A stretch of 64,000 bases of DNA from Sphingomonas hylomeconis (GTDB lineage: Bacteria > Pseudomonadota > Alphaproteobacteria > Sphingomonadales > Sphingomonadaceae). The first letter of the stretch is position 1, and each line of letters opens with the position of its first letter. The notes below the pieces were generated by a model. The model ran no database searches. It was not told where the DNA came from and worked only from the letters and a program-made list of their open reading frames with translations. Position numbers and translations under genes: made by a program. The DNA lies in contig NZ_JANQBK010000003.1 of the NCBI RefSeq assembly GCF_025370105.1, positions 372,001-436,000 on the forward strand. The letters run 5' to 3'. Below, piece after piece: positions 16,626 through 27,327 of the stretch.

Positions 16626-17761
16626 GAAACCTCTCTTGCCAACCCTCTCGACGGCTCGTCGAGCTGGAACGGTATTTCGATCTCCACTTCGAACCCGCCT
16701 TGCGGCCGGCTCCTTGCTTCGAAGCTGTGGTCAGGCCCGAACGCCTGCGCCAGACGTTCTCTGATATTGGCAAGCCCGACCCCGGTTGAAAGGCTTGGAC
16801 GCGCTTTCATTTCATGCAAGCCCGGACCGGTATCGGATACGCTGATCTGCACGCGATCTCCGGCGAGCCGCGCGGCAACGCAGATTTCCGCGCCTTCCTC
16901 CTTCGGCGTGACGGCATATTTGATCGCATTCTCGACCAGCGGCTGCAGCAGCAGCGACGGCAGGCGGGCCCTTTCGACGCGCATGTCGATCTCGAAGGTG
17001 GGGCGCAGCCGGTCCTCGAAGCGCATCTTCTCGATCTCGAGATACAGTTTCAGCGTCTCCACTTCCTGCTGCAGCGTGACGTTGGCGGTCGCCTCGTTGG
17101 CCAGCGTATAGCGCAGGAACGAGGACAGGCGGCTGAGCATCGTGTTGGCGCGCTCGGTCTGCTTGAGCAGCACCAGGGTGGAGATCGAGTTGAGCGTGTT
17201 GAACAGGAAATGCGGGTTGAGCTGGTAGCGCAGCATGGCCAGCTGCGCCGAGCTGGCCTGGTTGCCGAGCGTTTCGAGCTGATCGATCTGCTCCTCGACG
17301 ATCAGATAGAAATTGATCCCGAAATACAGCGCCGACCAGCCGGCGAGCACGGTGAAGCTGAGGAAGATCGTGCCCAGCACGAGGTTCAGGTTGAGCCCGG
17401 GATTGTCGAGCTTGATGAACGAGAAGGAGAAGGCGTTGAGCACCGAATAGAGCAGGGTCGCCGCCGCCAGCGTGATGATGGTGAGCAGCACGCCGCTGAT
17501 CCGCGGCAGGCCGCGATAATAGCCGTACAGCGTGGAAAGCAGCAGCGTGATGCAATAGCCGACGATCGATTCGATGATCACCGGGATCAGCACGTCGAGC
17601 GACGGGCCGTTGGAGATGCTGGAGACGCTGCGCAGGATCAGATAGCCGCTCCAGCCCGCCGCCTGCAGCGTCCAGAAGGCGCGGCTCTTCTCTTCGAAGA
17701 AGGGGCGCGAGAAGATGTCGGGCTTCTTGATCGCGCGGGCGGGTGGGTGCGGGGTGGCCAT
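16622..17761 (-). CDS. LytS-type sensor histidine kinase
   Basis: The 379-residue membrane kinase has four predicted transmembrane helices in residues 30-155 and a short coiled segment. The His_kinase domain follows, with phospho-acceptor H184 in QLNPHFLFNTLNSI, then an HATPase_c domain (LLQPLVENAIKYAV as N-box, SDTGPG, STGVGLANIRERL). There is no periplasmic sensor domain, so the signal is probably sensed in the membrane. The ATG at 17761 is preferred (AAGG upstream); an ATG at 17788 is also possible. It overlaps the LytTR regulator by 4 bases. Confidence 0.92.
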   Translation of the reverse strand: MATPHPPARAIKKPDIFSRPFFEEKSRAFWTLQAAGWSGYLILRSVSSISNGPSLDVLIPVIIESIVGYCITLLLSTLYGYYRGLPRISGVLLTIITLAAATLLYSVLNAFSFSFIKLDNPGLNLNLVLGTIFLSFTVLAGWSALYFGINFYLIVEEQIDQLETLGNQASSAQLAMLRYQLNPHFLFNTLNSISTLVLLKQTERANTMLSRLSSFLRYTLANEATANVTLQQEVETLKLYLEIEKMRFEDRLRPTFEIDMRVERARLPSLLLQPLVENAIKYAVTPKEEGAEICVAARLAGDRVQISVSDTGPGLHEMKARPSLSTGVGLANIRERLAQAFGPDHSFEARSRPQGGFEVEIEIPFQLDEPSRGLAREVS

Positions 17762-17860
17762 CCCCCAGGCCTTACAGGGAGTGCCCATACAGCGCAAAGC
17801 ACGGCGGGCGCGGTATCGTGGATCGTCGCGCGCGGATGATCGTGCGGCGGCGCCTGCCGA

Positions 17861-18061
17861 TCAGGGACGGCGCGTGGGCAATGACGCCATCACCGCCGCG
17901 CGCCATTCGGGCGTGCCGCTGCTCCAGCCGGCGATCTCGTCCAGCGTCCGCCGGCATCCGGCGCACCGGCCGCTCGCCGCATCGATATCGCAGATATTGA
18001 TGCACGGGCTGTCGATCCGTACCAGCGGTACCGTCTCGAACCCCTCGTCCCCGCCGCGCAC
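17861..18061 (-). CDS. DUF1289 family protein
   Basis: The 66-residue protein matches DUF1289: SPCINICDID, then GRCAGCRRTLDEIAGW. Four cysteines in a CxxxC...CxxC arrangement suggest a small metal-binding or Fe-S domain; the function is unknown. The start is a GTG 9 bases after the helicase stop, so it is probably the second gene of that operon. Confidence 0.85.
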   Translation of the reverse strand: MRGGDEGFETVPLVRIDSPCINICDIDAASGRCAGCRRTLDEIAGWSSGTPEWRAAVMASLPTRRP

Positions 18062-18069
18062 CGGGCTGC

Positions 18070-19611
18070 TCAGTCGACGGTCAGCCGGGCGTTGAGGAAG
18101 CTCGGCAGCGGGCCGTTCCAGCCGCCATCGTCCGGCTCGTCCTGCGGCGCGCGCGGCGGATCGTTGCGCGGTTGCTCGTTGCGCGGCGGGCGGCTGTCGC
18201 GTGGCGGGCGGGCGGCGCGCTCCTCGCGCTGCGGCCGCTCGTCGCGCGCAGGGCGTGCCTCGCGCTCGGGCCGCTCTTCCCGCGCCGGGCGTGCCTCGCG
18301 TGCTGGCCGTTCTTCGCGTGCCGGCCGCTCATCACGGGCCGGCCGCTCGTCACGCGCGGCGCGTGGCGCGCGTGCCGGTTCGGGCGTGGCTGCCACGGCG
18401 TCGCGTGCCGCCGGCCGACGACGACCGCGCGGGCTGCGCTCCTCGCGCGGTGCGTCCGCAGCCGGCGCGCTGTCGTCGACCGCATCGACCGGCGCGTCGA
18501 CCGCGCCGTAGCGTTCAATCTTCATGCCGGTCAGCTTTTCGATATTCTCGATATTCTCGGCATCGTCTGGCGTGACCAGCGTGAAGGCGACGCCCGTCGC
18601 GCCGGCCCGGCCGGTGCGGCCGATCCGGTGCACGTAATCGTCGGGATGCCAGGGCGCGTCAAAATTGAACACATGGCTGACACCCTTGATGTCCAATCCG
18701 CGCGCCGCGACGTCGCTCGCCACCAGGATGTTGACGTCGCCGGCCTTGAACCGCTCGAGCTCGGCGATGCGCTGCGATTGCTCCATGTCGCCGTGGATCT
18801 CGGAGGAGCGGAAGCCCATCTTCTGCAGCGACTTGTTGAGCTCGCGCACCGTCGTCTTGCGGTTGGAGAAGATGATCGCGGTCTTCACGTCTTCCGCGCG
18901 CAGCAGCTGGGTCAATTTGTCGCGCTTCTTCGCGCCGGATACCGGCACGATCCACTGCTTGATATTGACGTTGGCCGTCGCCGGCCGCGCCACTTCGATC
19001 GTCTTGGGGTTGCTGAGGAACTTGTCGGCCAGCTTCTTGATCGGCGGCGGCATCGTCGCCGAGAACAGCAGCGTCTGGCGCGTCTTGGGCAGCTTGGTGC
19101 AGATTTCCTCGATGTCGGGGATGAACCCCATGTCGAGCATGCGATCGGCCTCGTCGATCACCAGCAATTCGCAGCCGGTGAGCAGGATCTTGCCGCGCCC
19201 GAACAGGTCCATCAGCCGGCCGGGCGTGGCGATCAGCACGTCGACGCCCTTTTCCAGCGCCTTCTGCTGGTCACCCATCGAGACGCCACCGATCAGCAGC
19301 GCCATGCTCAGCTTGTGATACTTGCCGTATTTCTCGAAATTCTCCGCCACCTGTGCGGCGAGTTCGCGCGTCGGCTCGAGGATCAGGCTGCGCGGCATGC
19401 GGGCGCGGCTGCGGCCCTCACCCAGGATGTCGATCATCGGCAGCACGAACGCGGCGGTCTTGCCCGTTCCGGTCTGCGCGATCGCGACGAGATCGCGCAT
19501 CATCAGCACGCTGGGGATCGCGCTCGCCTGGATCGGCGTCGGCTCGGTGTAGCCGGATTCGCCGATGGCTTTCAAAAGCGGGTCGGAAAGGCCGAGATCG
19601 GCGAAGGTCAT
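18070..19611 (-). CDS. DEAD-box RNA helicase (RhlE-like) with Arg/Glu/Pro repeat tail
   Basis: The 513-residue ATP-dependent RNA helicase has all the main motifs: Q motif GYTEPTPIQ, Walker A AQTGTGKT (45-52), PTRELA, TPGR, DEAD (153-156), SAT (184-186), VASDVAARGLDI and HRIGRTGRAG. The last ~110 residues are a low-complexity tail of imperfect repeats of the type ARDERP/AREERP, with no fold expected; such basic tails often bind RNA in RhlE-type helicases. These enzymes act in ribosome assembly and RNA decay. The ATG at 19611 gives the family N-terminus (MTFADLGL). DUF1289 follows in the same operon. Confidence 0.92.
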   Translation of the reverse strand: MTFADLGLSDPLLKAIGESGYTEPTPIQASAIPSVLMMRDLVAIAQTGTGKTAAFVLPMIDILGEGRSRARMPRSLILEPTRELAAQVAENFEKYGKYHKLSMALLIGGVSMGDQQKALEKGVDVLIATPGRLMDLFGRGKILLTGCELLVIDEADRMLDMGFIPDIEEICTKLPKTRQTLLFSATMPPPIKKLADKFLSNPKTIEVARPATANVNIKQWIVPVSGAKKRDKLTQLLRAEDVKTAIIFSNRKTTVRELNKSLQKMGFRSSEIHGDMEQSQRIAELERFKAGDVNILVASDVAARGLDIKGVSHVFNFDAPWHPDDYVHRIGRTGRAGATGVAFTLVTPDDAENIENIEKLTGMKIERYGAVDAPVDAVDDSAPAADAPREERSPRGRRRPAARDAVAATPEPARAPRAARDERPARDERPAREERPAREARPAREERPEREARPARDERPQREERAARPPRDSRPPRNEQPRNDPPRAPQDEPDDGGWNGPLPSFLNARLTVD

Positions 19612-19822
19612 GCAGTATCCGGATATAAAGGGGCAGGGGGGAAGCCACCGTGCCAACCGGCAAAGCGCTTGCGGATTGGCGGCCAAATGTCAAGGTAAAG
19701 GGCGTTTTGGGCCCTGCGCCGATCCGGGCCGGGGGCAGGGGGAAGGGAAGCTTGCCGGCTGCCGCCTCGTCGGGGTGGCCTGCACAACGGGCCCCGGTCT
19801 GCGCCGGGGCAGAGCTCGATTG

Positions 19823-20305
19823 CTATTTCTTCGGCTTCAGCCGCTTGAACGTGGAGATCGGGCAGGCACGCCCCGATCGCGCGCGGATCACGTCGCGGTC
19901 GCTGCACAACTGCCCATCGGGCGTCTGCCGCAGATAGATGCCGGCGTAGAAATCCAGCGTCGGGCAATCGCCGCCCAATCGCGCCCGCAGCATCGTGCCG
20001 TCGGTCAGCAGCAGATCGACATTGTCCTTGCGCGCCACGCCGGTCCCGGCCAGCCGCTCGATCGGCACGCATTTGGGGCCCTTCTTTTCGCTCACGCGCG
20101 GTGACACCGGGAAGGTGGTCGGCGCGGCGTCGAGCGGGCGGCTGACGCGCGCCGGTGCTTTCTGCGTGCGGATGATGATGCGCTGGCGGATGGTGAGTTG
20201 CGTCATGCCCCAGCCGCGCGGCGCGGGCGCGCTGCCGCGCGGCGGATCGGCGGCGCCGGGCGCCACGAGCATCAGCAGCAGTGCGGGGGGCAGGGGATTC
20301 GGCAT
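19823..20305 (-). CDS. Uncharacterised secreted protein
   Basis: The 160-residue protein has a short signal peptide (LPPALLLMLVAPGAA). The mature part is basic, with four cysteines (CVPIERL, DCPTLDFY, LCSDRD, ACPISTF) and a basic C-terminus KRLKPKK. The middle, LLLTDGTMLRARLGG, looks like beta strands. Similar small periplasmic proteins occur in sphingomonads without known function. A GC-rich palindrome (about 19784-19808, GGGCCCCGG...CCGGGGC) lies just past its stop and may end the transcript. The rest of 19612-19822 shows nothing clear. Confidence 0.65.
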   Translation of the reverse strand: MPNPLPPALLLMLVAPGAADPPRGSAPAPRGWGMTQLTIRQRIIIRTQKAPARVSRPLDAAPTTFPVSPRVSEKKGPKCVPIERLAGTGVARKDNVDLLLTDGTMLRARLGGDCPTLDFYAGIYLRQTPDGQLCSDRDVIRARSGRACPISTFKRLKPKK

Positions 20306-20411
20306 CGATCCGGGCAGCCTAGCCGAAACGGTTGAACGCGCGATGAATTGTTGACGGCCGGATCGTCATCGAACCTGTCGTGCCGGACGCGTGCGTGGTA
20401 GCGCGGCGTGC

Positions 20412-21860
20412 ATGACACCGGCGCAATCCAGCATGATCCAGGCCGTCCGCACCGCCTTGGGCGACAAGGCGGTGATCGACGACGCGCACGATATCGAGCC
20501 CTGGCTGCACGATTGGCGCGGCCGCTACCACGGCGCGACACCCGCCATCCTCGCGCCGGACAGCACCGCCGGCGTCGCGCAGATCATCACGCTGGCGGCC
20601 GCACACGGCGTCCCGCTCGTGCCGCAGGGCGGCAACACCTCGATGGTCGGCGGCGCCACCCCGCCGGCGGATGGCAGCGCGCTGATCCTGTCGCTGCGTC
20701 GGCTGAAGCGCATCCGCCACGTTGATCCTACCGCCAATCTCGCCGTGGCCGAGGCCGGCGTGATCCTCGCCGATCTGCACGATGCGGCGCTGGCGCAGGG
20801 GCGCCGCTTCCCGCTCACGCTCGGTGCGCGCGGCAGCGCCACGCTCGGCGGGCTCGCCTCGACCAATGCCGGCGGCACGCAGGTGCTGCGCTTCGGCACG
20901 ATGCGCAGCCTGGTCGCCGGGATCGAGGCGGTGCTCCCAGACGGCCAGATCCATGACGGCCTGGCCGCGCTCAAGAAGGACAATCGCGGCTACGACCTCG
21001 ATCATCTGCTGGTCGGCGCCGAAGGCACGCTGGGCGTCATCACCGCCGTCACCGTGCGGCTGGTCCCGGCGATCGCCGCCCGTGCTGTCGCCTGGGTCGG
21101 CCTGAGCAGCCCGCACGATGCGCTGCGCCTGTTGCACGCGCTGGAATCCACCACCGATGCGATCGAGAGCTTCGAGCTGCTCCCCGCCGAATCGCTCGCC
21201 GCGGTGCTGCGCCATATCCCCGCCACCCGCGCGCCGCTCGCCGGCGCGCATCGCTGGCACGTGCTGATCGAGGCGGTGGCCAGCGATGCCGGCGCCGAAC
21301 CACCGGCGCAATTGCTCGAACGGCTGCTCGCCCCCGCGCTTGCCGCGGGCCTCGCCGCCGATGCGGTGATCGCCGCCAGCGAAGCGCAGGCCGAGGCGTT
21401 CTGGCGCATCCGCGATTCGCTGTCGGAATCCGAACGCGCGCTCGGCCCCGCCGCGCAGCACGACATTTCCGTCCCGGTCGAGCGGATGCCCGATTTCATG
21501 CTCGATGCCGCCGCCGCCTGCGACGCGCGCTTTCCCGGCACGCAGGCCAGCGGCTTTGGCCATCTCGGCGACGGCAACGTGCATTTCCACGTCCGCGCCC
21601 CCGCCGGCATGGACGCGGCGGAATGGTACGGCGATCTCGCCCCCGTCGTCACGTCTTACGTCCACGATCTCGTCACCGCGGCGGGCGGCTCGATATCGGC
21701 CGAACACGGCATCGGCCAGATGAAGCTGGCCGAGCTGCAGCGGCTGGCCGCGCCGGCGCGCATGGCCGCGCTCCGCGCGATCAAGGCCGGGCTCGATCCG
21801 CACGGATTGCTCAATCCCGGCAAGTTGCTCGCGCTTGCGCGTGGCCCCGCCACGCCATAG
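20412..21860 (+). CDS. FAD-binding oxidoreductase (D-2-hydroxyacid dehydrogenase/GlcD-like)
   Basis: The 482-residue flavoprotein of the VAO/GlcD family has an FAD-binding PCMH domain (PQGGNTSMVGGATP, TLGARGSATLGGLASTNAGG, LLVGAEGTLGVITAVT). A C-terminal FAD-oxidase domain follows, with the metal- or substrate-binding segment GFGHLGDGNVHFHV and the SISAEHGIGQMK motif near the end. Members oxidise D-lactate, D-2-hydroxyglutarate or glycolate and pass electrons to a quinone or flavoprotein. The substrate is not decided by the sequence. The ATG at 20412 gives the normal N-terminus. Confidence 0.9.
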   Translation: MTPAQSSMIQAVRTALGDKAVIDDAHDIEPWLHDWRGRYHGATPAILAPDSTAGVAQIITLAAAHGVPLVPQGGNTSMVGGATPPADGSALILSLRRLKRIRHVDPTANLAVAEAGVILADLHDAALAQGRRFPLTLGARGSATLGGLASTNAGGTQVLRFGTMRSLVAGIEAVLPDGQIHDGLAALKKDNRGYDLDHLLVGAEGTLGVITAVTVRLVPAIAARAVAWVGLSSPHDALRLLHALESTTDAIESFELLPAESLAAVLRHIPATRAPLAGAHRWHVLIEAVASDAGAEPPAQLLERLLAPALAAGLAADAVIAASEAQAEAFWRIRDSLSESERALGPAAQHDISVPVERMPDFMLDAAAACDARFPGTQASGFGHLGDGNVHFHVRAPAGMDAAEWYGDLAPVVTSYVHDLVTAAGGSISAEHGIGQMKLAELQRLAAPARMAALRAIKAGLDPHGLLNPGKLLALARGPATP

Positions 21861-21915
21861 AGCGGCACACCTGTTAGGCCGCCGGGGGGGCGGCTGTTTG
21901 TCGATGGAGATACCG

Positions 21916-22695
21916 ATGGCCAGCGCGCCGCAGAACGTCCAGCTCCCGCTTTTCTACAAGGCGCTCGAGCCGCTCTCGTCCGAGGCACATGCCAATTTCA
22001 AGGTCCGCGAGGCGGACAGCGCGCCGTTCGTCGTCGATCAGCATGCCGTGCCCGTCACGGTCGAGGAATTCCCGCTGGTCCAGCGGCACATGCCGATCGT
22101 CTTCACGCTCGGCGATGAAGCCGTGCCGATCGCGCTGATGGGCATGAACGAGGGCGTCAACGTGTTCTTCGACGAGAACGGCCGCCTGCTCGACGGGACG
22201 ATCTATCTCCCCGCTTATATCCGCCGCTATCCCTATCTGCTCGCCAAGCTGCGCCCCGAGGCGCAGGAATTGTCGCTGTGCTTCGATCCGACGACCGAGA
22301 CGCTCGGCGCGTTCGAAGACGGCATTCCGCTGTTCGCCGATGGCAAGCCGACCGAAATTGTCACCAACATCCTGAGCTTTAACGAATCGTTCGAGGAAGC
22401 CGGCGTGCGCACCGGCAATTTCATGAACGACCTCAAGGAAATGGGGCTGTTGATGGACGGCGAAATCACGATCCAGCCGGAGGGCGCCGAGCAGCCGTTC
22501 GTCTATCGCGGCTTCCAGATGGTCAATGAGGAGAAGCTGGCCGATCTGCGCGGCGATCAATTGCGCAAGATCCACAAGAACGGCATGCTGCCGCTGATCT
22601 ACGCGCATCTCTTCTCGTTGTCGCTGATGCGCGACGTGTTCGGCCGGCAGATGGCGCAGGGCAAGATGCCCAAGCCGGAAATCGCGCTCCAGTAA
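21916..22695 (+). CDS. SapC family protein
   Basis: The 259-residue protein matches the SapC family, named after a Campylobacter S-layer secretion gene. Segments seen are FYKALEPLSSEAH, FPLVQRHMPIVF, LPAYIRRYPY and LFADGKPTE. No transmembrane segment or signal peptide is seen, so it is probably cytoplasmic. In alphaproteobacteria these genes are often near TonB-dependent receptors, but the role is unproven. The ATG at 21916 has GGAG 6 bases upstream; the ATG at 21904 lies inside that site. Confidence 0.85.
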   Translation: MASAPQNVQLPLFYKALEPLSSEAHANFKVREADSAPFVVDQHAVPVTVEEFPLVQRHMPIVFTLGDEAVPIALMGMNEGVNVFFDENGRLLDGTIYLPAYIRRYPYLLAKLRPEAQELSLCFDPTTETLGAFEDGIPLFADGKPTEIVTNILSFNESFEEAGVRTGNFMNDLKEMGLLMDGEITIQPEGAEQPFVYRGFQMVNEEKLADLRGDQLRKIHKNGMLPLIYAHLFSLSLMRDVFGRQMAQGKMPKPEIALQ

Positions 22696-22723
22696 TCAAC
22701 CGGGGCAACAGGGAGACGGGAGC

Positions 22724-23272
22724 ATGAGCGCGCAGGTCGAACGCTACAACCGGGTGGCGATCTGGTTCCACTGGAGCATCGCGCTGCTCGTGCTCGCCAA
22801 TCTCGCGCTCGGGCTGCTGCACGAAAGCCTGTTCGAGGGGCTGCGCTGGGTGATGCCGATCCACAAGTCGATCGGCCTCACCGTACTCGCGCTGACGCTC
22901 GGCCGGATCGCCTGGCGCCTCACGCACCGCGCGCCGGCGCATCCCTCGACCATGCCGGCGTGGGAGCGCACCGCCGCCGGCACCACGCACTTCCTGTTCT
23001 ACGTACTGATGCTGGCGCTGCCGCTCAGCGGCTGGGCGATGGTCTCGGGCTCGGCCAAGCGCCGCCCGCTCGATTTCTTCGGCCTGTTCGACGTGCCGTA
23101 TTTGCCGGTCGGCCCTTCGGTCGGCAGCGCCGCGGGCAATGCCCACGGCCTGCTCGGCTGGGTCATGCTGGCGCTCGTCCTGCTCCACGTCGGCGCCGCG
23201 CTGCGCCATCACTTCCTGCTGCGCGATGGCGTGCTGGCGGGGATGGTGCCAGGGCTCGCGCCTCGCCGTTAA
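22724..23272 (+). CDS. Cytochrome b561 family protein
   Basis: The 182-residue membrane protein has four hydrophobic helices. The conserved histidines of di-heme b561 are present: H18 in IWFHWSIA, H47 in MPIHKSIG, and histidines near GNAHGLLGW and LLHVGAALRHH. It should carry electrons between the quinone pool and a periplasmic acceptor. RBS GGGAG precedes the ATG. It converges with a TonB-C protein gene, the stops overlapping by 4 bases. Confidence 0.9.
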   Translation: MSAQVERYNRVAIWFHWSIALLVLANLALGLLHESLFEGLRWVMPIHKSIGLTVLALTLGRIAWRLTHRAPAHPSTMPAWERTAAGTTHFLFYVLMLALPLSGWAMVSGSAKRRPLDFFGLFDVPYLPVGPSVGSAAGNAHGLLGWVMLALVLLHVGAALRHHFLLRDGVLAGMVPGLAPRR

Positions 23273-24153
23273 TAGGGATAGGGCACGGGCTGCGTCAGCG
23301 GTATGTCCGCCGCGGTCGGCAGCGGGCGGCCCTCATAGACTTGGAGCGAGCGCCATTTGACGTTGACCGTCTGGTATGACGCGATCGGCACGCCGGCAGC
23401 ATCCAGCGCCGGCCGTCTGTAGCGCCCGCGCTTGAGAATGGCCGCGCGTCCTGCTTCATCGAACAGGGCATCTTCGCCGTTGATCACCTTGCAGTCCGTC
23501 ACGCGGCCGTCGATATCGACCTTGAACAGGTAGGTACTGTTGGCGCCGGCAGCGGCCATTCTGCCCGCCGCCGGAAAATCTTCCGACTTGATGAAGCCAC
23601 CGGTACTGCCGTCGGCCGGTGTCGCGACGCGGGCCTGCACGGCCAGATCCACGCCCCAGGTTTCGATCACTTCATCGTTGCAGGTCTTGAGCGCACGTAA
23701 CGCCGGCGCGATGCGCACCAGCCGGACGCGCACCATGCGCTCGCCGCTAACGCGCATTTCGAGTTCGCTGGCGTGCAGCAATGCGGCCATTTCGCTTTGC
23801 CGCACCCCCATCGTGGTTGCCCGCCTCGCGCCATCGTCGAAGCGCCGGCCGAACGACGTGCCCACCGCCTCGGTGCCGCCGGGCAACAGCCGGACCTTGC
23901 CCTCGCCGACGACATAGCTCTTCTTCTGAGTATTGGTCAGCAAGCGCCATTCGGCGGAATCGCTGAGCGGCAGGGGGCGATAGGCCAGCGTCACTGCGTC
24001 CGCGCCCGTGCCGTAATCACGCGTCAGCAGGCAGCGATCGCCGACGAACATCACCAGCCATTTGCCCGTCGGCTCGAGCACGGGGGCGTCGGCCGCCGGC
24101 GCAGCGTCGGCGGCGCCGATCATCGCCAACAGTGAAGCTGCGTGTCGCCACAT
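23269..24153 (-). CDS. Secreted protein with TonB C-terminal-like domain
   Basis: The 294-residue protein has an N-terminal signal peptide (MWRHAASLLAMIGAADA) and no transmembrane helix after it. Residues about 205-275 resemble the TonB_C fold: FKVDIDGRVTDCKVI, then ILKRGRYRRPALDAAGVPI. There is no Pro-rich spacer and no inner-membrane anchor, so it is not a classical TonB. It is probably a periplasmic protein that reuses this domain. The rest, with one cysteine pair candidate, is unrecognised. It is divergent from uvrA. Confidence 0.7.
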   Translation of the reverse strand: MWRHAASLLAMIGAADAAPAADAPVLEPTGKWLVMFVGDRCLLTRDYGTGADAVTLAYRPLPLSDSAEWRLLTNTQKKSYVVGEGKVRLLPGGTEAVGTSFGRRFDDGARRATTMGVRQSEMAALLHASELEMRVSGERMVRVRLVRIAPALRALKTCNDEVIETWGVDLAVQARVATPADGSTGGFIKSEDFPAAGRMAAAGANSTYLFKVDIDGRVTDCKVINGEDALFDEAGRAAILKRGRYRRPALDAAGVPIASYQTVNVKWRSLQVYEGRPLPTAADIPLTQPVPYPY

Positions 24154-24366
24154 TGTCTTTCCCCCATGGCCCCCGCCATGATGCCCGATGGTATACGGTA
24201 TCTTGCGTCAGGCAGAGGGTTTTCGCGCCCGTCGCGGCGGCTGGTCGAACGATGGTACGCGGCGACGCAACGCAAGCGGCGATCGATCGTTCTCGCCACC
24301 CCGGGGTTGCAATCGTCGGGGTGCCTGCCGACTTGGCACTGGACCGATCGCGATCTTGCCCGATCC

Positions 24367-24381
24367 GAACAAATATGGAAC
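24367..24381. promoter_or_regulatory. LexA (SOS) box upstream of uvrA
   Basis: GAACAAATATGGAAC is, on the reverse strand, GTTC-CATATTT-GTTC, a perfect match to the alphaproteobacterial LexA consensus GTTC-N7-GTTC. It lies 10 bases before the uvrA start codon, so bound LexA would block initiation. It supports SOS control of uvrA in this organism. Confidence 0.88.
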
Positions 24382-24391
24382 ACGTCCCCGC

Positions 24392-27274
<2,883 letters not shown>

Positions 27275-27327
27275 CGTAAAAAATTGTAATGAAGTAGCTT
27301 GATATCGCAAATTTCTAGGGATGAGCG

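Noticed and set aside
18180-18400. Repeated GC-rich units that could be mistaken for a CRISPR or tandem-repeat array
   Set aside because: The repeats are the codons of the helicase's Arg/Glu/Pro tail. Units are about 18 bases, have no unique spacers, and keep the reading frame.
27275-27327. AvcI-like antitoxin RNA before the DCD gene
   Set aside because: The gap is only 53 bases and holds the promoter or ribosome-binding region; no structured RNA is visible.
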